Both the position numbers and the translations under genes were made by a program. This document shows positions 26,730 through 35,574 of a stretch of DNA of 64,000 nt, one piece after another (position 1 is the stretch's first letter; each line of letters starts with the position of its first letter). The notes below the pieces were generated by a model. It was given only the letters and a program-made list of their open reading frames with translations. It made no database searches and had not been told where the DNA came from. Origin of the DNA: Planktotalea sp. (GTDB lineage: Bacteria; Pseudomonadota; Alphaproteobacteria; Rhodobacterales; Rhodobacteraceae); the NCBI RefSeq assembly GCF_018607995.1, contig NZ_JABBAL010000023.1, positions 248,001 to 312,000 of the forward strand, written 5' to 3'.

Positions 26730-27958
26730 ATGCGCAAGCTTGCTCCAAGCGTCACCCCAAACACATGGGAATTCTTACGCGATGCGATGATCAAGCCAAC
26801 TGGCTTTCGCGAATATGATGCCCGTTGGAAATATCCAGACGATATTAATTTGCCGGGGATCACGGCACTTGGGTTAGGGCTTGGCACGCAAATGCAGCGA
26901 TGCGGGATCGAGCCTGTGATCGCTGTTGGCAATGACTACCGCTAACATTCCTTGTCAATGAAAAACACGCTGATCCTCGGCTTGATGCAGGCTGGCATAC
27001 ACGTAAAAGACATTGGTCCTGCGGTTTCACCAATGGCCTATTTCGCGCAGCTTCATCTGAACGCGCCTGCGGTTGCAATGATCACGGCCAGCCACAATCC
27101 GAACGGATGGATCGGCGTTAAAATGGGGTTCGAGCGTCCTTTGACACACGGCCCAGGCGAGATGAGCGAGCTACGCAATCTCGTCCTCAATAGTAAGTGG
27201 CAGCCCGCCAAAAGTGGCGGATATGAATTCGTAGACGGCGTGCGCAAGGCTTATCTTGATGACCTCGTTGGGGATTTCAAAATGACCCGCAAAAGGTCGG
27301 CGTCATCGTGGCCCGCGATCTGAGTAAGATTCACCCTAATGCCATCTTCGTGGCAGATGTGAAATCCACAGGGCTTTGTGCGGCGGATCCTGTTTTGCAG
27401 GCAAACGGCTTAACGGCGGATTATCAGAAAAGCGGCCACAGCCATATGAAACGCGGTTTTAAAAAACTGGGTACGCTCGTGGGTTTTGAGAAATCGGGGT
27501 ACTACTTTTTGGCATAACCAGTCGGACGCGGATACGATTGCGGCATGCGCGTAGCGGTCGAGATTTGCAAATTGATGGACCGCAATCCCGACATGACGAT
27601 GTCCGACCTGCGCAAGGTACTGCCAGTTAAATATGCAACTCCGACGATGTCGCCATATTGCGCGGATGAAGAGAAATATGCCGTGCTTGATCGCATCGTT
27701 GCGAAGTTGTGCGCCAAACACAACGCGGCCGAACCCCTTGCGGGACGCGCAATCAAACAAATCGTTACCGTCAACGGCGCGCGCGTGATCTTGGACAACA
27801 GGTCTTTGGGCTTGGTGCGCGCGAGCTCGAACACCCCGAATTTAGTCGTCGTCTGTGAGAGCACCGAAAGCGATTAAGAAATGCGCGCGATCTTTACCGA
27901 TCTTGATGCGGTGATTCGAACAGAGCCGCTAGTTGGCGAGTATGGTCAAACGATCTGA
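26730..27958 (+). pseudogene. phosphomannomutase/phosphoglucomutase, disrupted
   Basis: Fragments of one alpha-D-phosphohexomutase follow in order. MIKPTGFREYDARWKYPDDI and GLGTQMQRCGIEPVIAVGND end at TAA (26943-26945) and resume in frame as SLSMKNTLILGLMQAGIHVK with the phosphoserine loop TASHNPNGW. After DFKMTR the sequence jumps, with a frame change near 27290, to KVGVIVARDLSKIHPNAIFV. About 85-100 residues are lost, including the metal-binding DGDGDR loop. The sugar loop reads FEKSGYYFLA, then TAA (27515-27517), then PVGRGYDCGMRVAVEICKLM. A further TAA (27875-27877) sits before the last MRAIFTDLDAVIRTEPLVGE, ending at TGA 27956-27958. Such mutases supply sugar-1-phosphates for polysaccharides; it sits next to the broken kps genes. 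Confidence 0.88.
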
Positions 27959-28036
27959 GCCAATTTGGCACGGGTGACAAAGAAATAGCGCCTGCTATAA
28001 GACGCGCAAACATACAGATGATGCAGGAATAGCGAC

Positions 28037-28957
28037 ATGAAAGTACAGGTTTTCGGCCACAAATCCCCAGACACGGATAGTACAGGATCTCCCCTCATTT
28101 GGGCCTGGTATATGTCCGAGATCAAGGGCATGCCCGCCGAGGCGAAGCTTCTGGGCGAGCCGAACACCGAAGCCGCTTTCATGCTAGAGCGTTGGGACCT
28201 GCAAAAACCAGCGATCATCGCAGACGTTGAAGCCGGCGCGCCTTGCGTTGTTGTCGACACGAACAACCCTGCGGAATTGCCCGCCTCAATCAACGATGCG
28301 GACGTGCAAGCGATCATCGATCACCACGCTTTGGTGGGGGGATTGAAAACCAAAGGCCCTATCGACATCACGATCAAACCTTTGGCCTGCACAGCGACGA
28401 TCATGCACAACTTGATGGGTGACGATGCCGCCAAGATGCCAGAAGCCATCAAAGGGGCGGCACTGACGTGCATCCTATCCGACACTTTGGAATTCCGTAG
28501 CCCGACCACGACAGCACATGACAAAGCGGTTGCCGAAAAACTCGCCGCCGATCTCGGCATTGATATTGCGTCATACGCCGCTGAAATGTTCGCCGCCAAG
28601 TCGGATGTGTCGAGTTTTTCCGATGCAGAGCTTTTGCGCATGGATTCGAAAGAATACGAAGTGGACGGCACCAAATTCCGTGTCTCCGTGCTTGAAACCA
28701 CATCGCCCGCAACAGTTTTGGATCGCAAAGACAGCTTGATGGCGACAATGACAACCGTTGCGTCGGAAGACGGCGTAGATCAAGTTCTCTTGTTCGTGGT
28801 CGATATCCTGAACGAACAAAGCACGCTGTTGGTGCCAAACGATCTGGTGAAAACCGTTGCGACAAAATCCTTTGACGCGGACACAACATCCGACACAGTC
28901 GTTCTCGCAGGCGTTGTAAGCCGTAAAAAGCAAATCATCCCAAAGCTCAAAGTCTGA
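28037..28957 (+). CDS. ppaC: manganese-dependent inorganic pyrophosphatase (family II)
   Basis: Hydrolyses pyrophosphate to two phosphates, pulling biosynthetic reactions forward. The 306-residue product is a DHH-family enzyme: the first metal site FGHKSPDTDSTGSPLIWAWY (H9, D13, D15), VVVDTNNPAELP, and the DHH motif IIDHHALVGG. The C-terminal DHHA2 domain has the substrate-binding RKK near the end (SRKKQIIPKL). Length and motifs match bacterial PpaC. A canonical hairpin with a T-tract follows at 28965-28999, so the gene is probably a single transcription unit. Many alphaproteobacteria instead or additionally use family I or membrane pyrophosphatases. Confidence 0.95.
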   Translation: MKVQVFGHKSPDTDSTGSPLIWAWYMSEIKGMPAEAKLLGEPNTEAAFMLERWDLQKPAIIADVEAGAPCVVVDTNNPAELPASINDADVQAIIDHHALVGGLKTKGPIDITIKPLACTATIMHNLMGDDAAKMPEAIKGAALTCILSDTLEFRSPTTTAHDKAVAEKLAADLGIDIASYAAEMFAAKSDVSSFSDAELLRMDSKEYEVDGTKFRVSVLETTSPATVLDRKDSLMATMTTVASEDGVDQVLLFVVDILNEQSTLLVPNDLVKTVATKSFDADTTSDTVVLAGVVSRKKQIIPKLKV

Positions 28958-28964
28958 TCTTATT

Positions 28965-28999
28965 AAGTGCGCCTCGAGGGGCGCGCACTTTATTTTTTG
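28965..28999 (+). terminator. Rho-independent terminator after ppaC
   Basis: AAGTGCGC (28965-28972) pairs with GCGCACTT (28983-28990), with a CTCGAGGGGC loop region, followed by TATTTTTT. It lies 8 bases past the ppaC stop. Classic stem plus U-run. Confidence 0.85.
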
Positions 29000-29004
29000 G
29001 TTTG

Positions 29005-29024
29005 CCTCCAGCGGAGGTATTTTT
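29005..29024. repeat. CCTCC-AGC-GGAGG-TATTTTT gene-end element
   Basis: CCTCC (29005-29009), a three-base loop AGC, GGAGG (29013-29017), then TATTTTT and GGGCCAAAGA. From memory, elements of the form GCCTCC-GGCGGAGG-TATTTTT occur very often at gene ends in Roseobacter-group genomes. It could act as a second terminator behind ppaC. Confidence 0.55.
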
Positions 29025-29097
29025 GGGCCAAAGACGGGGTGCTGTTTTGCGTGCAGTCCTGTAGCAAGACAGTGAACTTGTTTTTGAGGCCCGCACA

Positions 29098-29970
29098 ATG
29101 ACCCGCATCGTTTCCAATCTTGCCGAAATTTCCCATCAATATGACGCGCTTTTCGTGGACCTGTGGGGCTGTGTGCATGATGGTATCAAAGCGTTGCCTG
29201 ACGCTGTCCAAGCCTTACAAGCATACCGTCAGAGCGGTGGTAAAGTTGTGCTTGTCACCAATTCCCCGCGACCGCGTGTCGGCGTTGAAAAACAATTGGT
29301 GCATTTTGGTGTACCTGAGGATGCCTGGGACACGATCGCTACATCTGGCGATTCTGCGCGATCTGCGATGTATCGCGGTGCAGTTGGCAAAAAAGTTTAT
29401 TTCATCGGCGAGCGGCGCGATCAGGATTTTTTCCGACCTTTGGACATTCTGGAAAACCCTGTCGATATCACGCAAGTCCCGCTCGATGAAGCCGAAGGCA
29501 TCGTCTGTGCAGGACCTTTTGATCCGATGGCCGATCTGGATGTGATGCGGCCCGACTTTCTTTTGGCAAAGCAATATGGCCTGAAATTGCTCTGCGCGAA
29601 CCCCGATATCGTTGTGGATCGTGGTGAGACACGTGAATGGTGTGCCGGAGCGCTTGCCGCGCTTTACACTGAAATGGGTGGCGAGAGTCTATATTTTGGC
29701 AAGCCGCATCCACCAATCTATGACCTTGCACGTCGTCGCCTCAGTGCACTGGAGAAACCGATTGCGGATGACCGTATTCTTGCGATTGGTGATGGAGTTC
29801 TAACCGATATCGCTGGGGCAATAGGCGAAGATATCGATTCTCTGTTCATAACCGGCGGTTTGGCGCGCGAAGAAACGCAAACAGGCACTGATCCAAACGC
29901 ATCTGTGCTTGAAAGCTATCTTTCTGAGCAAATGTCGGCCCCAACGTTCGCGATTGGTTATCTTCGATAA
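29098..29970 (+). CDS. TIGR01459-family HAD hydrolase (class IIA)
   Basis: A 290-residue HAD-superfamily phosphatase of the class IIA (NagD-like) type found widely in alphaproteobacteria. Motif I is FVDLWGCVHDG near residue 20 (the nucleophile Asp in VDLWG), motif II is VVLVTNSPRPR, motif III includes the Lys in YFGKPHPPIY, and motif IV is LAIGDGVLTDIAGA. The large cap lies between motifs II and III. The physiological substrate is not known. The upstream region holds two terminator-like hairpins from ppaC, and a 15-base palindrome lies between this gene and the next (29997-30054). Confidence 0.88.
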   Translation: MTRIVSNLAEISHQYDALFVDLWGCVHDGIKALPDAVQALQAYRQSGGKVVLVTNSPRPRVGVEKQLVHFGVPEDAWDTIATSGDSARSAMYRGAVGKKVYFIGERRDQDFFRPLDILENPVDITQVPLDEAEGIVCAGPFDPMADLDVMRPDFLLAKQYGLKLLCANPDIVVDRGETREWCAGALAALYTEMGGESLYFGKPHPPIYDLARRRLSALEKPIADDRILAIGDGVLTDIAGAIGEDIDSLFITGGLAREETQTGTDPNASVLESYLSEQMSAPTFAIGYLR

Positions 29971-29996
29971 CACTTTCCACTTGCCAGATGCTGCAT

Positions 29997-30054
29997 TTGC
30001 AAAGTAATAAAGTTTCAAGAAGACCCGTATTTGGGTCTATTTATTACTTTGCAA
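29997..30054. repeat. 15-bp perfect inverted repeat enclosing a second hairpin
   Basis: TTGCAAAGTAATAAA (29997-30011) and its exact reverse complement TTTATTACTTTGCAA (30040-30054) enclose 28 bases. Those hold a second hairpin: AGACCC (30021-30026), GTATTT, GGGTCT (30033-30038). The element lies between the HAD gene and the MaoC gene, ending 16 bases before the MaoC start and just before its ribosome-binding site (GGAGGG). No U-run follows. It may be a terminator of the HAD gene, a 5' leader structure of the MaoC mRNA, or a binding site. Confidence 0.85.
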
Positions 30055-30070
30055 GCCTTTGGAGGGTCTT

Positions 30071-30514
30071 ATGTTGGACAACTTGCCCCGCGGAACGATC
30101 TGCATTGAAGACATTGAAATGGGCATGGTCCGCCATCTGCGAAAGGTCGTCACGGATCGCGATATTGAGCTGTTTGCGGAAGTCTCAACAGATCGCAATC
30201 CCGTGCATCTCGATGATGAGTATGCCAACGACACAATATTCGAGGGTCGCATCGCGCATGGCATGCTGACGGCTGGTCTGATCTCTGCTGTGATCGGTGA
30301 ACAACTGCCTGGCCATGGCACCGTCTATATGGGCCAAAGCCTCAAGTTCCTCGCACCTGTCCGCCCCGGCGATATGGTGCACGCAGAAGTCGAAGTGATC
30401 GACATCGAGCATGCAAAACGCCGTGTTAAGCTGAATTGTCGCTGCATGGTCGATGGCAAAAAAGTGCTAATCGGCGAGGCGACTGTTCTCGCGCCAAGCC
30501 GCAAGTTCGACTGA
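30071..30514 (+). CDS. MaoC-family dehydratase ((R)-enoyl-CoA hydratase-like)
   Basis: A 147-residue single-hotdog protein of the MaoC/PhaJ type that hydrates 2-enoyl-CoA to (R)-3-hydroxyacyl-CoA. The hydratase catalytic segment is DRNPVHLDDEYANDTIFEGR, with the expected Asp and His, followed by IAHGMLTAGLISAVIGEQLP. The remainder has the strands of a hotdog fold (PVRPGDMVHAEVEVIDIEHA). The start ATG 30071 follows GGAGGGTCTT. The upstream region is dominated by the 15-base palindrome. ribF follows after 49 bases. PhaJ-like proteins can supply polyhydroxyalkanoate precursors; the substrate here is unknown. Confidence 0.88.
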   Translation: MLDNLPRGTICIEDIEMGMVRHLRKVVTDRDIELFAEVSTDRNPVHLDDEYANDTIFEGRIAHGMLTAGLISAVIGEQLPGHGTVYMGQSLKFLAPVRPGDMVHAEVEVIDIEHAKRRVKLNCRCMVDGKKVLIGEATVLAPSRKFD

Positions 30515-30563
30515 TCCGCATCGCAGCTTGCAACGCCCCAAAAGGCGGGCTACGCCAACAGTT

Positions 30564-31502
30564 ATGCGAATTATCCGTGACTATACATATGTGAATGACC
30601 AAGATCGTGGCGCGAGCGCTGCGATTGGCAATTTTGACGGCGTGCACCTCGGCCACCGCGCAGTGATTGATATCGCACGCAAAGCTGGTGAAAAAGCTGG
30701 TGCCCCTTGTGGCGTACTGACCTTTGATCCGCATCCGCGACAATATTTTGCCCCAAACGCAGATCCGTTCCGATTGATGTCGCCGCCTGCAAAAGCAACT
30801 GAATTGGCCAAAATCGGAGTGGAACGCCTATATCAGCTGAACTTCAATGCGGCCCTTGCGGCTTTGTCCCCAGAGGATTTCGCCACTCGCGTCATTCATG
30901 AGGGTTTGGGTCTGCGACACGTCGTGGTCGGGGCTGATTTTTGTTTCGGCAAGAATCGCGCGGGCAAGGCGGCGGACTTACAGGGATTTGGCGAGAAACT
31001 CGGTTTTGGCGTCACAATCGCAGGGTTAATTGAAGGCACGCAAGGCCAAGTGTCTTCCACCAGCATTCGTCAGGCTTTGGCAAAAGGCAAACCCCGCGAC
31101 GCGGCGGACATGCTGGGCCATTGGCACAGGATCGAGGGCATAGTCATCGGTGGTGAACAACGCGGCCGCGAGTTAGGCTATCCCACAGCCAACATGTCCA
31201 TTGAAGGTCTGCATCCGCCCCGCTTTGGCGTTTATGCCGTTCTGGTCGAGGTTCAAGATGGCCCGCATGTGGGCAAATATCATGGCGTTGCTTCTATGGG
31301 GGTGAGGCCAATGTTTGGCATCAATCGCCCGAACCTTGAGACGTTTCTGTTCGACTTCACGGGCGATCTTTACGGTGCCACCCTGTCTGTGGCCTTGGTC
31401 GACTATTTGCGCCCTGAAGAGAAGTTTGATGGCTTGGATGCTTTGATCACGCAAATGGATGCGGATAGCGCCAAATCCCGCGCGATTTTGACCGCTTTAT
31501 GA
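30564..31502 (+). CDS. ribF: bifunctional riboflavin kinase / FAD synthetase
   Basis: Phosphorylates riboflavin to FMN and adenylates FMN to FAD. The N-terminal FAD synthetase (nucleotidyltransferase fold) is marked by AIGNFDGVHLGHRAVIDIAR (HIGH-like motif), LTFDPHPRQYFAPNADPFRL and SSTSIRQALAKG. The C-terminal riboflavin kinase domain (about residue 185 on) has GRELGYPTANM (flavin/ATP loop with PTAN) and GVASMGVRPMFG. The length of 312 residues is normal. The ATG at 30564 keeps the first beta strand (MRIIRDYTYVND). It ends 4 bases into the YcgN gene. Its product FMN would be the ligand of the riboswitch at 52886-53020. Confidence 0.95.
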   Translation: MRIIRDYTYVNDQDRGASAAIGNFDGVHLGHRAVIDIARKAGEKAGAPCGVLTFDPHPRQYFAPNADPFRLMSPPAKATELAKIGVERLYQLNFNAALAALSPEDFATRVIHEGLGLRHVVVGADFCFGKNRAGKAADLQGFGEKLGFGVTIAGLIEGTQGQVSSTSIRQALAKGKPRDAADMLGHWHRIEGIVIGGEQRGRELGYPTANMSIEGLHPPRFGVYAVLVEVQDGPHVGKYHGVASMGVRPMFGINRPNLETFLFDFTGDLYGATLSVALVDYLRPEEKFDGLDALITQMDADSAKSRAILTAL

Positions 31503-31972
31503 GCGATGATCTGATCGCAGCCAAAGGGCTGTCCAAACGCTTTTGGGAACGCAAAACCATGGCGCAGATGTCCCAAGATGAATGGGAAGCGCTCTGTGAT
31601 GGCTGCGGGAAATGCTGCCTCAACAAGCTAGAGGATGAGGACAGTGGCGAGGTTGTTCTAACCAACATCGCTTGTCGCTTACTGGATGATAGCACCTGTC
31701 TTTGCGCGCAATATGACATTCGCCATCAGTTCATTCCTGAATGTATCGTGCTGACGGCCAGCAATATTCCCGAGCATCTTTATTGGATGCCGCAGACCTG
31801 CGCGTATCGCCTTGTCCATGAGGGTCGCCCACTTAAAGATTGGCATCCCCTGATTAGCGGCCACGCGAATAGCGTGCACGCGGCTGGGGTCTCGGTTAAA
31901 GATAAAACAGTCCCGGAATTTGAAATTGATGAAGATGATTGGGAAGAACATGTCATCGAGGAGCCACTCTAA
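31499..31972 (+). CDS. YcgN-family cysteine-cluster protein
   Basis: A 157-residue protein with the YcgN/YkgJ-type Cys pattern: a cluster LCDGCGKCCLNKLEDE near residue 33, then ACRLLDDSTCLCAQYDIR and PECIVL, and a PQTCAYRL element. Such clusters probably bind metal or an FeS cofactor; the cellular role of YcgN is unknown. The C-terminus is acidic (EIDEDDWEEH). The start overlaps the ribF stop by 4 bases (ATGA) and the stop overlaps the threonine aldolase start (TAATG), so ribF, ycgN and the aldolase form one coupled unit. Confidence 0.88.
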   Translation: MSDDLIAAKGLSKRFWERKTMAQMSQDEWEALCDGCGKCCLNKLEDEDSGEVVLTNIACRLLDDSTCLCAQYDIRHQFIPECIVLTASNIPEHLYWMPQTCAYRLVHEGRPLKDWHPLISGHANSVHAAGVSVKDKTVPEFEIDEDDWEEHVIEEPL

Positions 31973-33021
31973 TGTTTTTCGCCTCTGATAACGCAGGCCC
32001 CGTGCATCCCGAAGTTTTAGCTGCGCTTGCCGCGGCAAACCAAGGCTACGCAATGCCGTATGGCGCGGATGATGGCATGGGTCGTGTGCGTGAACAACTG
32101 CGCGGTATTTTCGAGGCACCGGATGCGATGGTGCATTTGGTATCCACGGGCACAGCAGCGAATTCCTTGGCTCTGGCCTGCATGTGCCAACCATTTGAGA
32201 CTGTCTTTTGTTCAAGCGTTGCGCATATCCATGAAGATGAATGCGCAGCACCAGAGTTCTTTTCCGGCGGCGCAAAACTGACGGTAGTGCGCTGTGATGT
32301 CGACAAAATGTCGCCCGACGACTTGCGTCAAGCAATCGCCAATGAAGGAACACGCGGTGTTCATGGCCCGCAACGCGGGGCAGTGTCGATCACGCAAGTG
32401 GCTGAAAAAGGATCTGTTCACACGCTTGATGAGCTGAAAGAGCTGGTTTCCGTTGCCAAGGAGTTTGACCTGCCTGTGCATCTTGATGGGGCACGTTTCG
32501 CCAATGCTTTGGCCACTTTGGGCTGTTCAGCGGCAGAGATGACGTGGAAACTTGGCATTGATGCTGTCAGCTTTGGCGGAACCAAAAATGGATTGATGGG
32601 TGTTGAGGCGGTTGTGTTCTTTGATCCCAAGACCTCTTGGGAATTTGAGCTGCGCCGCAAACGCGGGGCGCATCTTTTCTCAAAGGTTCGCTATCTCGCA
32701 GCCCAGATGGAAGCTTATCTCACTGACGATCTTTGGCTCATGAGTGCACGCAAAGCCAATGCGAATATGACGCGTCTCACGACTGGATTGCGCGATCTGG
32801 CAGGAACTGAATTCCTTGTAGAGCCCGAGGCAAACATGGTGTTCGCGAAAATGCCTCGCGCGACGCACAGACGTTTGCACGATGGTGGGGCTGTCTATTA
32901 TCTCATGGATGGTGACTTAGAGGGAGATGACCCGAACGAGCAACTTTTGTGCCGTTTCGTCTGTGATTGGTCGATTTCTGAACCGCAGATTGATCAATTC
33001 ATCGCCCTTGCTGTTGGCTAA
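31972..33021 (+). CDS. ltaE: low-specificity L-threonine aldolase
   Basis: A PLP enzyme (349 residues) of the beta-eliminating lyase family that cleaves threonine or allo-threonine to glycine and acetaldehyde. Visible elements are MFFASDNAGPVHPEVLAALA, the phosphate-binding STGTAANSLALACM, the aspartate and flanking region VHLDGARFANALATLG, and the PLP lysine segment SFGGTKNGLMGVEAVVF (Lys in GGTKNG). The C-terminal small domain follows. Length is typical. The ATG at 31972 is shared with the upstream stop (TAATG). It converges on the alpha/beta hydrolase with a 23-base overlap. Confidence 0.88.
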   Translation: MFFASDNAGPVHPEVLAALAAANQGYAMPYGADDGMGRVREQLRGIFEAPDAMVHLVSTGTAANSLALACMCQPFETVFCSSVAHIHEDECAAPEFFSGGAKLTVVRCDVDKMSPDDLRQAIANEGTRGVHGPQRGAVSITQVAEKGSVHTLDELKELVSVAKEFDLPVHLDGARFANALATLGCSAAEMTWKLGIDAVSFGGTKNGLMGVEAVVFFDPKTSWEFELRRKRGAHLFSKVRYLAAQMEAYLTDDLWLMSARKANANMTRLTTGLRDLAGTEFLVEPEANMVFAKMPRATHRRLHDGGAVYYLMDGDLEGDDPNEQLLCRFVCDWSISEPQIDQFIALAVG

Positions 33022-33814
33022 TCATCTGTAAAACTTCACGCGCCACGGCCTCTGGTTTTGTTAAGGGAACCATGTGACCACCACCCGGGATGCACACGCG
33101 CGTCGCATTAGGAATTCTACGCGCCAAGCCATCGCACACACTGTTCATCGCCGCCTCCCCCTGGCCACCATCAATGATCAGCGTGGGTGCTTTGATCGCC
33201 TCGAGCTTGTGCGTGCCAAGCAAATCATATGGGTCTTCGTTCACTGCGCGCGAACCTGCACCGATCAAAGGAATACGCTTGATAATTGCGTTTTGGCCTT
33301 CTTCTGGCAGGCTCTCCCACGGGCGCCCATCGCCATAAAGTTTCGTGAACATCTGCGCCGCCTTAGCGTGCTCGCCATCCGCTAAAGCTCGATAAAACCC
33401 GCTCATCACGCCCATTAAACGCTCCATGGCCATCGGGTTGTCTCGCTTGGCAACTGCCATCATGACTGGTTCTATAAGAGCTAAACTGCGCACCATTTCA
33501 GGCCGCTCCACCACCAAACGCAGCGCGACGGTCCCACCAAAGCTATGCCCGATCACATCCATCGGTTCGCTTAAAAGATCCAAAGCCATATCAGTCACGC
33601 GATCTTGCAGATCACCGTCATAGCCCCAATCTGCCGCGCGCCCATGGCCCGGCTGATCAAACCCGGTCAGGCTCAGTGTACCACCAAGGGCTGCACCCAT
33701 CTTTGTGTACGCACCGCCATGACCAAGCGAGCAATGCAGCAAAAGACCCTTCCGCGGGCCAAAGCCATAACTGCTTAGGTTGCTGGGATGTCCTGCAAGA
33801 ACACGCTTAACCAC
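32999..33814 (-). CDS. alpha/beta-fold hydrolase
   Basis: A 271-residue alpha/beta hydrolase. The nucleophile elbow is MDVIGHSFGGTVALRL (GxSxG as GHSFG), the oxyanion segment is LLLHCSLGHGGAYTKM, and the catalytic His is probably in IPGGGHMVPLTKPEAVA with the Asp in PTLIIDGGQGEA. No specific substrate can be named; the fold includes esterases, haloperoxidases and lactonases. It is on the minus strand, tandem with the DsbA-like isomerase gene, which lies 3 bases upstream, so the two may be transcribed together from the region near 34430. Confidence 0.82.
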   Translation of the reverse strand: MVKRVLAGHPSNLSSYGFGPRKGLLLHCSLGHGGAYTKMGAALGGTLSLTGFDQPGHGRAADWGYDGDLQDRVTDMALDLLSEPMDVIGHSFGGTVALRLVVERPEMVRSLALIEPVMMAVAKRDNPMAMERLMGVMSGFYRALADGEHAKAAQMFTKLYGDGRPWESLPEEGQNAIIKRIPLIGAGSRAVNEDPYDLLGTHKLEAIKAPTLIIDGGQGEAAMNSVCDGLARRIPNATRVCIPGGGHMVPLTKPEAVAREVLQMISQQQGR

Positions 33815-33817
33815 GGT

Positions 33818-34417
33818 TTAGAGATCGCCAGACAGGTAGGCGTCCAGATCGTCCAAACGATCCTGCCCCCAGAACCGTTGATCATCGTCGGTGACATAAA
33901 ATGGCGCGCCGAAAGCGCCCGCGTTCATCGCATCTTCCAAGTTCGCGGCGTAGGTTTCCGCAGAACTTAGCATGTCCTTATCAGCGATTGACGCATCAAA
34001 TCCCGCTTCAACCAAACACGCGCGCACAACCTCGTCTTGCGACACATCTTTGTCATCCACCCAGATTGAACGTCCAAAGGCCTGCATCAACTTGCCCATA
34101 TCACCGCCGCCCTCTTTGCTGGCAGCAATAATCGCATAGCACGACGGTGCGGCGTTCATCGGCCAATGAGCAGGCTCCATGTTCAAAGGCAACATCGCCT
34201 TCTTTGCTTGGCGTGGCAATTCCTGCGCACGGTAGCTTATCTTGTTCGGATGACGATCTTTCGGCAATTGCCCACCCGTGCGCATGAAAAGCGCCGGCAG
34301 GTCGAGCGGTTTATAATTCACGCTCTTGCCATGTTTCGCAGCAATCTCTTCAAGACGGGTGCCAGCAAGATAGGCATAGGGCGAAAGCGTCGAAAAATAG
34401 TAGTCGATATGTGGCAT
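33818..34417 (-). CDS. 2-hydroxychromene-2-carboxylate isomerase-like (DsbA family)
   Basis: A 199-residue thioredoxin-fold protein of the glutathione-dependent kappa-class/HCCA isomerase type. It opens [20 protein letters not shown], where the Ser in FSTLSPY is the usual glutathione-contacting residue replacing the CxxC of DsbA. Helical insertion follows, and the end has [20 protein letters not shown], a cis-Pro element plus terminal [12 protein letters not shown] isomerases act in naphthalene degradation, but most homologues outside such operons have unknown substrates, and nothing nearby suggests aromatic catabolism. I start at ATG 34415-34417, with GGAGAG upstream; the TTG start 15 bases earlier lacks support. 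Confidence 0.82.
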   Translation of the reverse strand: MPHIDYYFSTLSPYAYLAGTRLEEIAAKHGKSVNYKPLDLPALFMRTGGQLPKDRHPNKISYRAQELPRQAKKAMLPLNMEPAHWPMNAAPSCYAIIAASKEGGGDMGKLMQAFGRSIWVDDKDVSQDEVVRACLVEAGFDASIADKDMLSSAETYAANLEDAMNAGAFGAPFYVTDDDQRFWGQDRLDDLDAYLSGDL

Positions 34418-34537
34418 CTGAGGTCTCTCCAAGGGCTGACTGCTTTGCCGAACGGTATCCTCGTGTTAAGTCGTATTCAACCTCGCGATTCTCCTCTGCT
34501 GACCCTAACCGCGAGCTGGCTGCCAAGGACCAAATTA

Positions 34538-35554
34538 ATGCCCAATCTCACCGATCCCAAGCTCATTTCTGGTAATGCAAACAAGCCGCTCGCAACCGCG
34601 ATCGCCCGCCGCATGTCGATGCACCGCGGGATGAGTGTCGACCTTGTCGATGCGCGTGTTGAACGCTTTAACGACGGTGAAATCTTCGTTGAAATGTATG
34701 ACAACGTGCGCGGAGAGGATGTCTTCATCATTCAACCGACCTCCAACCCTGCCAACGACAATCTGATGGAATTGCTGATCATGTCGGACGCGCTGCGTCG
34801 CTCATCTGCTCAGCGAATCACGGCCGTAATTCCATACTTCGGCTACGCCCGTCAGGATCGCCGCACGAAAGCGCGCACACCCATCACTGCAAAGCTAGTG
34901 GCCAATATGCTAGTCGAGGCGGGTGTCGAGCGTATCCTCACAATGGATCTGCATGCGGCTCAAATTCAAGGCTTCTTCGATATTCCCGTCGATAACCTCT
35001 ACGCCTCTCCGATCTTCGCACTCGATATCATGACGCATTTCAAGGATCAGATGGATGACGTGATGATCGTGTCACCCGATGTGGGCGGCGTGGCACGCGC
35101 ACGTGAATTGGCCAAGCGGATCAACGCGCCTTTGTCTATTGTCGACAAGCGCCGTGAAAAGCCCGGCGAAATCGCTGAGATGACAATCATCGGTAATGTG
35201 GAAGGCAAAACTTGCATCATCGTCGACGACATTTGCGACACTGCTGGCACGTTGTGCAAAGCAGCGGAAGTGTTGCTAGAGAATGGTGCGAAGGAAGTGC
35301 ATTCCTATATCACGCACGGCGTCCTAAGCGGTCCTGCGGTCGAACGTGTCACAAACTCCGTGATGAAGTCCTTGGTGATCACCGACACGATTGAAGCGAC
35401 CGAGCCTGTGCTTGGCGCACCAAATATTCGGATCGTTCCGACGGCGCCAATGTTTGCCCAAGCGACGCTGAATATCTGGAACGGCACGTCCGTATCATCC
35501 TTGTTCGACGTGGACACGCTTGGCCCAATCTACGAAGGGCTCTATTCAGTTTAG
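34538..35554 (+). CDS. prs: ribose-phosphate pyrophosphokinase
   Basis: Makes PRPP from ribose 5-phosphate and ATP for purine, pyrimidine, histidine and NAD synthesis. The 338-residue product has the class I Prs features: [40 protein letters not shown] (flexible ATP-binding loop), [20 protein letters not shown] and the PRPP-binding loop [18 protein letters not shown] start at ATG 34538 (MPNLTDPKL), which follows CCAAGGACCAAATTA; a 124-codon upstream extension lies across the start region of the opposite-strand isomerase gene and is not family-like. The kelch pseudogene follows 20 bases after the stop. Confidence 0.95.
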   Translation: MPNLTDPKLISGNANKPLATAIARRMSMHRGMSVDLVDARVERFNDGEIFVEMYDNVRGEDVFIIQPTSNPANDNLMELLIMSDALRRSSAQRITAVIPYFGYARQDRRTKARTPITAKLVANMLVEAGVERILTMDLHAAQIQGFFDIPVDNLYASPIFALDIMTHFKDQMDDVMIVSPDVGGVARARELAKRINAPLSIVDKRREKPGEIAEMTIIGNVEGKTCIIVDDICDTAGTLCKAAEVLLENGAKEVHSYITHGVLSGPAVERVTNSVMKSLVITDTIEATEPVLGAPNIRIVPTAPMFAQATLNIWNGTSVSSLFDVDTLGPIYEGLYSV

Positions 35555-35574
35555 AACGCTCAAAGGGCTGTGCG

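Noticed and set aside
34166..34537. N-terminal extension of 124 residues on prs
   Set aside because: The extension overlaps the start region of the opposite-strand isomerase gene, has no Prs homology, and ATG 34538 has its own ribosome-binding site.
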